A DNA stretch of 23,166 nucleotides from an uncultured Clostridia bacterium (GTDB lineage Bacteria; Bacillota; Clostridia; Oscillospirales; Acutalibacteraceae). Shown here one piece after another: positions 14,010-21,687 of the stretch. How positions within the stretch are numbered: the first letter of the stretch is position 1; each line of letters opens with the position of its first letter. The notes beneath the pieces were generated by a model. It had not been told where the DNA came from, did not search any database, and worked only from the letters and a program-made list of their open reading frames with translations. The DNA lies in the NCBI GenBank assembly GCA_937916195.1, contig CALFTO010000123.1, positions 1 to 23,166 of the forward strand, written 5' to 3'. The position numbers and the translations under genes are program-made.

Positions 14010-17000
14010 TTATTTTTCTACTTTTATTGTTACAATTTCATAAGGTTTGAAGTCTATGGAGATTGTGTTGTTCACAACTTTTAATTCTTCAACATTATTT
14101 TCGAGCATATCGCAGAGATATGCTTTTTTTATGTCTAAACCAAATGAAATCTTGGCGGTTGTGCGCTTATTATAATATTCACATCCGCGAAGAATAAGAC
14201 AGTCACCGTCTTCTGCTTTCTTTGCAGTTTCAAATATTACATTTTCTTTATCAACTGTAAAAAGTGAATATTCTGTTGGGAGATTACCTTCGCCACCCTT
14301 GACTGCAAGCATTGGAATATTAAGGTCATAAGCCTTTTGAATTGTGCCTGCTTCGCGGTAGTCGCCTGCGTGTGGATAAAGTGAATATGTAAAGCGGTGC
14401 TCACATTTATCGGCATCTGGGTCGGGGAAAGTTCCGCACTTGAGCATTGTGAGGCTCATAACACCGTCGTGGATTGCGTGACCGTATTTGCAATCGTTCA
14501 TAAGGCTTACGCCGTAGCCGTACTCTGACAAATCGCAATACTTATGAGCACAAACCTCAAAGCGAGCTGCATCCCAGCTTGTATTTTTATGAGTTGGGCG
14601 CTCAACTGAACCGAACTGAATATCATAAATTGCTTTATTTGTATTCACATCAACGGGAAATGCAGTTTTGAGAATTAAGTGTGACTCTTTCCAATCAATG
14701 AAATTCTCAAAATCGATTTTGTCGATATTGTTATAGAGATAGATACTCTGCACAATTGTGCTGTTTTTAAATTCCTTGGTAATTTTAAGACCTGCACGCT
14801 CACCTTCGTTAAGAATTTCAACAGATTTAACGTCATCTGCTTCCCAATGCTTTTCGGTATAATAACTGCTCATTTCCCAGTTATCGTACTCTCTTGGGTA
14901 ATCCTCATAAGCAGTGAGCACATTACCACGCTGACCGTTTTTGAGGACTTCGCGGTTATTTCTTTTATCAAAAATGCTTGTGAATGTGCCTTTTTCGTCA
15001 AGAGTGAGACGGAAGAAATCATTTTCGATTGAATTTTCTGTTACAGCAACTCTTGAGGGCTCTTCTTTAAGTGTTACTGCCTTATAGCCTTTAGGGGCAA
15101 CATTCTCAACATAATACCACTTGCCGTCAACCTCAACTGCACCGCTGTTTGCGAATGAATGGGGGTTGAAAACAACGTAATCGGCACTTACATTTTCTGC
15201 GATTGACTTTGTTGCACCATCAATTGCGCCGTTGCCGACTTTTGCAATTTCAGCGTAATCTTTATCGGAAACCTCATAAACCTCGTGGATTGACGAGCCG
15301 GGAATAATATCGTGGAATTGATTAAGAAGCACGGTTTCCCAAGCATTCTGCAAATCTTCTTTGCAATATTTATATCCGTTCAGGTGCTCGGCAATAAGTG
15401 AAAGACTTTCTGCACGCTGAAGCATAAATTCAGATTTGCGGTTATTCTTTTTATTCTTCGCCTGTGAAGTATATGTTCCGCGATGGAATTCGAGATAAAG
15501 CTCACCGTTCCAATGTGGAATTTTGGGGTTATTCTCGGTCTTTGACTTGATATCATCAAAGAACTCTCCCGCAAATGCCATTTTTGGTGTTGAAGTGCCG
15601 GGGATACCGTATTTCAAACGGTCAAAGCTTTCCAAATCTTTACGGATTGGTCCGCCGCCACCATCACCAAAGCCAAATGTAATTAAAACATTATCATAAA
15701 GGTCTTTTTGTTGATAACGGTCATAAGCTCCGCGAAGCTGATTTGCGTTAAGCTTTGCGTTATATGTAACATTGGTTGCAGGCTCTTGCCCTCTCACCTT
15801 ATCTTGTGCGGTCATAAAGTGAGTGAAAACGGGAGTGTTGTCAATGCCGTGCCAAATAAATGTGTCATAGGGCATTTTATTCATTTCGTTCCAGCCGATT
15901 TTTGAGGTTACGAATTTATCAACACCGCATTTCTGTAAAATCTGCGGGAGTGCCGCTGAATAACCGAAAACGTCGGGCAACCACAAAATCTTACTGTCAA
16001 CGCCGAATTCCTCTTTCATAAAGCGTTTGCCGTAAAGGAACTGACGGACAAGGCTTTCACCACTGCAAAGGTTACAGTCGGCTTCAACCCACATTCCGCC
16101 CTCGACTTCCCAACGACCCTGCTTAACCATTTCTTTAACCTCGCTGTATAGCTCGGGGCTTTCTTCTTTGAGGTATTTATAAAGCTGTGGCTGGCTTGAC
16201 ATAAATTTATATTCGGGGTATTTCTTCATAAGTGCCAACACAGTTGAGAAAGAACGAAGCACTTTTTCGCGGGTCTGTGCAAGAGTCCATTCCCACGCAA
16301 CGTCAATATGAGTATGTCCTATACAGAATGCGTGCACCTCGCCCTCGCGACAATATTTGCCATAGAACTCATTCTGAAGATACTCCCCTGCTTTGTCAAG
16401 TGAAGCATAGTATTCCGCTGAATACGGCTCACGCATATCAATAAAATTAAGAGCATTATTGAGATGCTTTTTAATTTCAAAATAATTGCGTGAATTCTCG
16501 TCTTCAAATGCTAAAATTTCAAAGGGAACTTTAATATCATAGAAAATCTTGCGGGTTTTCTCGTCAACCAACTGAAGATTTGTAAGAAAATCCACCCATT
16601 CATCGTGAATACTGCCCGAATAAGCATAGAGATAAATCTTATGTGTGCCCTCTGTTAAGAAAACCTCGCGGTGATTTTTGTCGATACCCTGCTGAAGCTT
16701 GCCGTCAACATAGGCGATAAACTGCGGGTTGATATCGCACCAGCCAAGGCGGGCATCAGAGGCAACGGAGAGCTGAATTTCACCATCGCTAAAATCGGCA
16801 GGCACTTCAATCTCATTATAAAACCACGCGTGCTTATCCTTTTTTCCGCCCCAACGGTCTTTATATGGTGTGAAAACGCGGAATGTGTCGTCAATTTCGG
16901 GCAAATCGTTGCCCACCTTATAATCACATTCCTTATAAAGAAAGTCAGTTATTGGAACATTCTTTTTAATAATAAGCTTCTCGAATTCTTCAAGAAACAC

Positions 17001-17033
17001 ATTGATTCTGTCTTCAATAAAATCTTTATACAT
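14010..17033 (-). CDS. Alpha-mannosidase, glycoside hydrolase family 38
   Basis: It removes alpha-linked mannose from glycans. The 1007-residue protein has an N-terminal accessory region (1-230), a GH38 catalytic domain beginning at CIGHTHIDVAWEW with zinc ligands His240 (or His242) and Asp244, and the nucleophile Asp354 in WLPDVFGYS. Further conserved segments are FGFGDGGGGP (453-462), HRGTYTSQ (517-524) and a zinc histidine His574 in NQFHDIIPGSS, followed by C-terminal beta domains. No signal peptide is seen, so it is probably intracellular and acts on imported oligosaccharides. AAGGGG lies 7 bases before the ATG, and folC ends 15 bp upstream, which suggests the last place in a nadB-nadC-folC operon, an unusual setting for a glycosidase. 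Confidence 0.93.
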   Translation of the reverse strand: MYKDFIEDRINVFLEEFEKLIIKKNVPITDFLYKECDYKVGNDLPEIDDTFRVFTPYKDRWGGKKDKHAWFYNEIEVPADFSDGEIQLSVASDARLGWCDINPQFIAYVDGKLQQGIDKNHREVFLTEGTHKIYLYAYSGSIHDEWVDFLTNLQLVDEKTRKIFYDIKVPFEILAFEDENSRNYFEIKKHLNNALNFIDMREPYSAEYYASLDKAGEYLQNEFYGKYCREGEVHAFCIGHTHIDVAWEWTLAQTREKVLRSFSTVLALMKKYPEYKFMSSQPQLYKYLKEESPELYSEVKEMVKQGRWEVEGGMWVEADCNLCSGESLVRQFLYGKRFMKEEFGVDSKILWLPDVFGYSAALPQILQKCGVDKFVTSKIGWNEMNKMPYDTFIWHGIDNTPVFTHFMTAQDKVRGQEPATNVTYNAKLNANQLRGAYDRYQQKDLYDNVLITFGFGDGGGGPIRKDLESFDRLKYGIPGTSTPKMAFAGEFFDDIKSKTENNPKIPHWNGELYLEFHRGTYTSQAKNKKNNRKSEFMLQRAESLSLIAEHLNGYKYCKEDLQNAWETVLLNQFHDIIPGSSIHEVYEVSDKDYAEIAKVGNGAIDGATKSIAENVSADYVVFNPHSFANSGAVEVDGKWYYVENVAPKGYKAVTLKEEPSRVAVTENSIENDFFRLTLDEKGTFTSIFDKRNNREVLKNGQRGNVLTAYEDYPREYDNWEMSSYYTEKHWEADDVKSVEILNEGERAGLKITKEFKNSTIVQSIYLYNNIDKIDFENFIDWKESHLILKTAFPVDVNTNKAIYDIQFGSVERPTHKNTSWDAARFEVCAHKYCDLSEYGYGVSLMNDCKYGHAIHDGVMSLTMLKCGTFPDPDADKCEHRFTYSLYPHAGDYREAGTIQKAYDLNIPMLAVKGGEGNLPTEYSLFTVDKENVIFETAKKAEDGDCLILRGCEYYNKRTTAKISFGLDIKKAYLCDMLENNVEELKVVNNTISIDFKPYEIVTIKVEK

Positions 17034-17048
17034 TATGTTGCCCCTTTC

Positions 17049-18296
17049 TTATTCGCCAAAAATATCTGACATCATATAGAATGAGCCACAGACTAAAATT
17101 GTTTCGTCTTTTTCGGTGTTTGAAAGAATATATTTATAAGCCTCTTTTGAGTTGCTTATAGATTTTACATTTTCACAGTACTTTTCTGTGATTTTTTTAA
17201 GGTCTTCGCTATTTAATGCTCTTGGATTTGACGGTGTCACGGTGACAACAGATTTGCAAAGAGGTGCGATTTTGCTCACATACCCTTCAACATCTTTATC
17301 CGCCATAAGACCTATTAACATATTGATGTTTTTCACATTGTATTTGATAAGAAAATCGTGAAGTGCATTTGCACAGCCCTCATTGTGACCGCCGTCGCGG
17401 ATAATAAGCGGATTTTCGTTTATTATCTCCATTCTGGCAAGCATTTTTGTGTTTTCAATGCCCTTTGCGATTGCGTTTTGACTAATGCCCAGCACCTTTG
17501 CACACTCAACAGCATTTACCGTGTTTTCAATCTGATGGTTACCCGTAAGCCTTGTTTTATAAGGCTCGTTTTTATAATCAAACTCTGTACCGAAAATTGT
17601 ATCTGCGATGATTTTTGCAGATTTGGGGTTGGTGAAAACAAGTCTTGCACCTTTGTCTTCGCAAGTTTTACGAATTACATTAAAGGCATCAATTGTCTGA
17701 TTAAGTGAAGTCACAACCCTTGTGCCGTTTTTTATAACTCCGCATTTTTCAAAGGCAATTTGTGAAATAGTATCACCTAAAATTTTGGTGTGGTCGAGGG
17801 AAATTGAGGTTATAACTACCGCTTCGGGCTTTGTGAGTACATTTGTAGCATCAAAACGACCACCGAGACCCACCTCGATTACTGCCCATTCACAGCCCTG
17901 CTCATAAAAGCACAAAAATGCGGCGGCGGTAATAGCCTCAAACTCGGTAATTATTATATCTTGACTATTAAGTTCTTCAATTTTTTCGCGAACCTTTGTA
18001 ACACTTTCGGCAAGAATGTCTTTATTGATATTTTCGCCGTCGATTTGTATACGCTCGCAGAAATCAATAACATATGGTGAAGTGAAAAGTCCTGTTTTTT
18101 TACCCTCGGCAATGAGCATATTTGAAAGCATTGTTGAGGTTGAGCCCTTGCCGTTGGTACCCGCAATATGTACGGTTTTGATTTTCTCTTGCGGGTTACC
18201 GAGAAGCTCTAAAAGTTTTGAAATTCTCTCAAGCCCCGGCTGAATACCAAATGTTAAAAGTGAATGGATATATTCTACTGATTCGTTAAAATTCAT
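17049..18296 (-). CDS. folC: Folylpolyglutamate synthase / dihydrofolate synthase (FolC)
   Basis: Mur-ligase-family enzyme that adds glutamate to folates with ATP, and in many bacteria also joins glutamate to dihydropteroate. The 415-residue protein has the P-loop AGTNGKGST (45-53) after an N-terminal helix region with FGIQPGLERI (16-25), then the SPYV element and ERIQIDG characteristic of FolC, a GLGGRFDATNV segment and a C-terminal ligand domain with RDGGHN. It starts 3 bp after the nadC stop and is followed 15 bp later by the mannosidase gene, so it is co-transcribed with the NAD genes. Length and motifs are normal for the family. Confidence 0.94.
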   Translation of the reverse strand: MNFNESVEYIHSLLTFGIQPGLERISKLLELLGNPQEKIKTVHIAGTNGKGSTSTMLSNMLIAEGKKTGLFTSPYVIDFCERIQIDGENINKDILAESVTKVREKIEELNSQDIIITEFEAITAAAFLCFYEQGCEWAVIEVGLGGRFDATNVLTKPEAVVITSISLDHTKILGDTISQIAFEKCGVIKNGTRVVTSLNQTIDAFNVIRKTCEDKGARLVFTNPKSAKIIADTIFGTEFDYKNEPYKTRLTGNHQIENTVNAVECAKVLGISQNAIAKGIENTKMLARMEIINENPLIIRDGGHNEGCANALHDFLIKYNVKNINMLIGLMADKDVEGYVSKIAPLCKSVVTVTPSNPRALNSEDLKKITEKYCENVKSISNSKEAYKYILSNTEKDETILVCGSFYMMSDIFGE

Positions 18297-18299
18297 AGT

Positions 18300-19136
18300 T
18301 TATTTCATTTTCATTGAGATATCGAATGCTTTTACAGAGTGAGTAAGAGCACCAAGAGAAATAATATCAACACCTGTTTTTGCAACTTCGGCGATATTAT
18401 CGAGTGTGATATTGCCCGATGCCTCTGTTTTTGCTCTTCCGTCAATGTATTCAACACATTCTTTCATTTGTGCATTTGTCATATTGTCGAGCATAATGAT
18501 ATCTGCACCTGCTTCAACTGCTTCTTTTACTTCGTCGAAATTGCGGGTTTCAACCTCAATTTTAACCATATGACCGAGCTTTGAGCGAAGAATATTAACT
18601 GCTTTTGTAATTCCGCCACCTGCATCGATATGATTATCTTTGAGCATTGCACCGTCAGAAAGGTTATAACGGTGATTTTTACCGCCACCACAAACTACTG
18701 CATATTTCTGCAATGCGCGAAGTCCGGGGAGTGTTTTTCTTGTGTCAGTAACAGATGCATTTGTACCCTCACAGAGCTTCACCGCCTTATTTGTAGCGGT
18801 TGCAATGCCTGACATATGCTGAATAATATTGAGTGCTGTTCGCTCACCTTTTAAAAGGCAAGCGGTTTTGCCGTTGAATTCAACAATCAAATCCCCTGTC
18901 TTAACTTCGTCACCGTCGTTTTTATGAGCTGTGTATGTGAAAGTATCGTCAAGGAGAGTGAACACGCGCATTGCGATGTCAAGACCGCAAAGCACACCTT
19001 CTGCCTTTGCAACGAAATATGAGTCGTTACGCTGATTTTCGGGGATTAAGTAATCGGCTGAAACATCGATATAGTTAATATCTTCGCTGATTGCTTCTTT
19101 AATAAGATTGTCAACATAAAACTGGTTTAATTTCAT
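18300..19136 (-). CDS. nadC: Quinolinate phosphoribosyltransferase (NadC)
   Basis: It converts quinolinate and PRPP to nicotinate mononucleotide, CO2 and pyrophosphate, the step of de novo NAD synthesis that follows quinolinate formation. The 278-residue protein is of normal length. It shows ERTALN (98-103), DTRKT (131-135), GGGKNHR (150-156), DGAMLKDNH (161-169) and the C-terminal ASGNITLDNI and SLGALTHS segments typical of NadC. The start overlaps the nadB stop by 4 bp (ATGA), so the two are translated together. It uses the PRPP made by prs, which lies in the same window but on the other strand. Confidence 0.96.
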   Translation of the reverse strand: MKLNQFYVDNLIKEAISEDINYIDVSADYLIPENQRNDSYFVAKAEGVLCGLDIAMRVFTLLDDTFTYTAHKNDGDEVKTGDLIVEFNGKTACLLKGERTALNIIQHMSGIATATNKAVKLCEGTNASVTDTRKTLPGLRALQKYAVVCGGGKNHRYNLSDGAMLKDNHIDAGGGITKAVNILRSKLGHMVKIEVETRNFDEVKEAVEAGADIIMLDNMTNAQMKECVEYIDGRAKTEASGNITLDNIAEVAKTGVDIISLGALTHSVKAFDISMKMK

Positions 19137-20593
19137 TGGTCATTTGCCTCCTTGAGAATTATATAAGCCACAGTTGCAAGGCTTAAAGCCTCACAGTAAT
19201 CATTTGTAATTTTGAATTTACCGTTTTTAAGACGGGTGAGAATTTCACGGACACGTTTGTAGCCGTTTCGCACTGCATCTTCATTGGCGGGCATTACGAA
19301 ATATGAGCGTTGCATAATATTACGGATTTCTGTACGGACACCCTTTAAAAGTGGTGCACCGTCGAGGTCTATTTTTTCGATTGGGGTTTCTTTTACTTGC
19401 GGGTAACCCATTTCTATGCAACGTACAATATCATCTGCACAGCGTTTACCAAACACGAGAGCTTCCAAGAGTGAGTTACTTGCAAGTCGGTTTTTACCGT
19501 GTACGCCCGTATTTGAGCACTCGCCAACTGCATAAAGTCGCGAAACTGTTGTTCTGGAATTAAGGTCAACCTCAATTCCGCCCATTAAATAATGCTGACA
19601 CGGGAAAATTGGAATTAAATCCTTTGTGATATCAACATTGTACTTTAAGCAACCTTGATAAATACCGGGGAAACGGTTGAGAAGATACTCGCGGTCGCGA
19701 TGTGTTATATCAAGATAAAAATTATTGCTACCTGTTCGGCGGGACTCAATTATAATCGACTTTGAAACAACATCACGTGGGGCAAGCTCTAATCGTTCAT
19801 CATAACGGTGCATAAAGCGTTCTTTATTGCAATTGAGAAGATATGCACCCTCACCGCGAACAGCTTCGCTTATAAGGAACTGCTCATTTTCGTCAGAATT
19901 AAATGCTGTGGGGTGGAACTGAACATAATGCAAATCCTTAATGCGTGCGCCAAGTTCAAATGCAAGGCGAACACCGTCACCCGTTGCAACCTTTGGGTTA
20001 GTTGTGTACTTGTAAACTCGACCTATACCGCCCGTTGCCAATACGCAATAGCTTGAAAATATCTCGTCTTGTCCGTCATTGGTGAGAATATGGGCACAGA
20101 TACCGCTTTTTACTCTTGTGAGTTTGAATACGGGTGCATTTTCGATTATTGTGATATTTTTGCGGGTTTTTGCCTCTGCCACCATTGCGCGCACCATTTC
20201 GGCACCTGTTGTGTCTTTATGGTGAACAATTCTGCGACGGCTGTGACCGCCCTCAAGGGTCATATTAAGCTCACCGTCGGGGCGTTTATCGAATTCGACA
20301 CCGTATTCGATAATTTTGCGTACCTCGGCAGGCCCTTCCTCAACAAGAGTTGTAACCGCGTCAATATCGTTAGCGTGCTTGCCTGCAATCATAGTATCGT
20401 TGATGTGCAGTTCGTAGCTGTCATTCTCCAAATCAAGAACTGCTGCAACACCGCCCTGCGCAAGTGAGGAGTTAGAGTCAGTATTGCTCTTTTTCGCAAG
20501 CATTATAATATTCAAATTTTCGGGTAATGAAAGTGCTGTATTAAGCCCTGCGACACCGCAACCGACTATAAGCACATCACATTTTTTTGACAT
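19133..20593 (-). CDS. nadB: L-aspartate oxidase (NadB)
   Basis: FAD enzyme that oxidises L-aspartate to iminoaspartate for quinolinate synthesis; in anaerobes fumarate is the likely electron acceptor (known for E. coli NadB). The 486-residue protein has the FAD-binding GCGVAG (11-16), SSLAQGGVAAV (42-52), RRRIVHHKDTTGAEM, LHYVQFHPTAF, a RGEGAYLLN segment and the C-terminal flavin motif NRLASNSLLEALVFG. It is somewhat shorter than E. coli NadB, with the loss at the C-terminal helical region. First gene of the nadB-nadC-folC run. The partner nadA (quinolinate synthase) is not in the window. Upstream AT-rich sequence has TATGAT but no convincing -35 box. Confidence 0.95.
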   Translation of the reverse strand: MSKKCDVLIVGCGVAGLNTALSLPENLNIIMLAKKSNTDSNSSLAQGGVAAVLDLENDSYELHINDTMIAGKHANDIDAVTTLVEEGPAEVRKIIEYGVEFDKRPDGELNMTLEGGHSRRRIVHHKDTTGAEMVRAMVAEAKTRKNITIIENAPVFKLTRVKSGICAHILTNDGQDEIFSSYCVLATGGIGRVYKYTTNPKVATGDGVRLAFELGARIKDLHYVQFHPTAFNSDENEQFLISEAVRGEGAYLLNCNKERFMHRYDERLELAPRDVVSKSIIIESRRTGSNNFYLDITHRDREYLLNRFPGIYQGCLKYNVDITKDLIPIFPCQHYLMGGIEVDLNSRTTVSRLYAVGECSNTGVHGKNRLASNSLLEALVFGKRCADDIVRCIEMGYPQVKETPIEKIDLDGAPLLKGVRTEIRNIMQRSYFVMPANEDAVRNGYKRVREILTRLKNGKFKITNDYCEALSLATVAYIILKEANDQ

Positions 20594-20752
20594 TCAACTT
20601 CATCTTCTTTCAAAAACGGAAAGCATTTGAGTAAACATAGTTATACATTTAATATCATATCATATATTTTGTGAAAATAACAGAGGTTTTTTTAGATTTT
20701 TGATATGATTTTGCGATGTGTTAGGAACACCGAACCTTACGAAATGAAAATA

Positions 20753-20771
20753 GCGGGAGATAAACTCCCGC
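20753..20771 (-). terminator. Probable terminator hairpin after the small membrane protein gene
   Basis: GCGGGAG and CTCCCGC form a 7-bp stem around 5 bases, starting about 14 bases after the gene's stop. The minus-strand continuation is TATTTTCATTTC, moderately T-rich. It resembles the GC-rich palindrome family. Confidence 0.55.
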
Positions 20772-20785
20772 CGTTGTGTTGTTAT

Positions 20786-21256
20786 TTAGTTTTGTGCATT
20801 ATATGGAATATAGTATTCTTGATAATATTCTGAATGAATTTTGCGAAGCTTAATCAATGAAGTATTGTTTTCGGGCACTTCGTATCGCTGACCGTCAAGC
20901 CAGAAATTCGCATTTGTGCCAAATTCTATTATTGTTCCGTCAGTTTTTTCTAAACGGAATTCGCGGTCAAATCCACCACAATATAATTGATTATCTTCTT
21001 TGCCTATTGCGATACCGTTAAGAAGCTTCACTATTTCTTCACGCTCTTCATCGTCGAAGGTATATATAATCTCTTGTGTTACATTTTGAGAATAAAGTGA
21101 AATGCTTTTGACTTCGTCTACGGTCAGGTTTTCAAAAGGTCTTTCACCTTGCAGGGAATTATGATAAATCAACGCCCCTGCAACTATTAAAATGCTTAAA
21201 ACTATTACCGAAAAAATGAGTATTAATTTTCTATTGTTGGACTTGGTTTTCATCAT
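20786..21256 (-). CDS. Small membrane-anchored protein of unknown function
   Basis: I do not recognise this 156-residue protein. The N-terminus is basic (KTKSNNRK), followed by one hydrophobic segment at about 11-30. The rest is a soluble, acidic domain predicted outside the cell, with a VDEVKSISLYSQ segment (46-57) and an aromatic C-terminal tail rich in tyrosine. The segment has no lipobox cysteine at its end, so it is more likely a signal anchor than a lipoprotein. GAGGTG precedes paired ATG codons; the first is used here. It has a full-consensus promoter and is divergent from the SCIFF precursor gene. A link to SCIFF is only positional. Confidence 0.75.
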   Translation of the reverse strand: MMKTKSNNRKLILIFSVIVLSILIVAGALIYHNSLQGERPFENLTVDEVKSISLYSQNVTQEIIYTFDDEEREEIVKLLNGIAIGKEDNQLYCGGFDREFRLEKTDGTIIEFGTNANFWLDGQRYEVPENNTSLIKLRKIHSEYYQEYYIPYNAQN

Positions 21257-21323
21257 AATTTCACCTCTTTCTATGTATAAGAGTATTTGAAAACGTATTT
21301 TGTTTCAAAGATTTTACAGTTTT

Positions 21324-21352
21324 ATTATATAATTCTTGTAGCCGAATGTCAA
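21324..21352 (-). promoter_or_regulatory. Consensus promoter of the small membrane protein gene
   Basis: On the minus strand TTGACA (21352-21347), a 17-bp spacer and TATAAT (21329-21324). This is a perfect sigma-A-type match about 70 bases upstream of the ATG. Confidence 0.85.
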
Positions 21353-21353
21353 C

Positions 21354-21374
21354 GACGGGAGCAAGCCCCTGCCC
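21354..21374. repeat. Degenerate GC-rich palindrome in the divergent intergenic region
   Basis: GACGGGAGC-AA-GCCCCTGCC is a mismatched member of the family at 1527 and 13913. It lies between the divergent promoters of the small membrane protein and SCIFF genes. Confidence 0.55.
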
Positions 21375-21394
21375 TACAAATTGAATAATATCTC

Positions 21395-21423
21395 TTGACA
21401 GTAAAAATGGCTTGTGATATACT
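21395..21423 (+). promoter_or_regulatory. Strong promoter of the SCIFF precursor gene
   Basis: TTGACA (21395-21400), a 17-bp spacer and TATACT (21418-21423), with AGGAG at 21454-21458 placed 8 bases before the ATG. Confidence 0.85.
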
Positions 21424-21466
21424 TTCTTTGTAAATATTTGATACTATTCAGTTAGGAGATATTCAA

Positions 21467-21616
21467 ATGGAAAGAATTAAGACTATTGAAACAAGAGATT
21501 TAAAAGAAAGCGCAGTTAAAGGCGGTTGTGGCGAATGCCAGACATCTTGCCAGTCAGCTTGCAAAACATCTTGCGGTGTTGCTAATCAGCAGTGCGAAAA
21601 CGTTGAAAGCAAATAA
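21467..21616 (+). CDS. scfA: SCIFF ranthipeptide precursor (six-cysteine peptide)
   Basis: Ribosomally made peptide of 49 residues that a radical SAM enzyme cross-links through thioethers. The N-terminal leader (1-18) has the family pattern MxxIKTIxTxxLKxxAVK. The core begins GGCGECQTSCQSACK and carries exactly six cysteines at 21, 24, 28, 32, 36 and 43, after which the tail runs to Lys49. The maturase gene follows 71 bp downstream. The characterised homologue (as I recall, from Caldanaerobacter) carries a Cys32-to-Thr37 link. Cys32 is conserved here, but position 37 is glycine in CKTSCGVAN. A strong promoter, ribosome site and downstream hairpin suggest high precursor expression. Family assignment is secure; the product's role is unknown, and signalling has been proposed for related clostridial peptides. 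Confidence 0.95.
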   Translation: MERIKTIETRDLKESAVKGGCGECQTSCQSACKTSCGVANQQCENVESK

Positions 21617-21640
21617 TTTTTAAAAAATCTATGCTAAAGG

Positions 21641-21670
21641 CAGGTAATGCGTTTGTATTACCTGTTTTTT
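21641..21670 (+). terminator. Terminator-like hairpin between SCIFF precursor and maturase
   Basis: CAGGTAAT (21641-21648) pairs with ATTACCTG (21657-21664) around an 8-base loop and is followed by six T. It ends 17 bases before the maturase ATG. Partial read-through would give more precursor than enzyme mRNA; it could also protect the 3' end of the short transcript. Confidence 0.8.
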
Positions 21671-21687
21671 ATTGAGAAGGATAATTT

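Noticed and set aside
15380..15574. Small reading frames within the mannosidase, nadB and other genes
   Set aside because: They lie fully inside well-supported genes in other frames, with no ribosome sites or recognisable domains.
20660..20690. Promoter for nadB around the TATGAT repeats
   Set aside because: Two overlapping TATGAT boxes exist on the minus strand, but no acceptable -35 box lies at 16-18 bp, so I did not annotate it.
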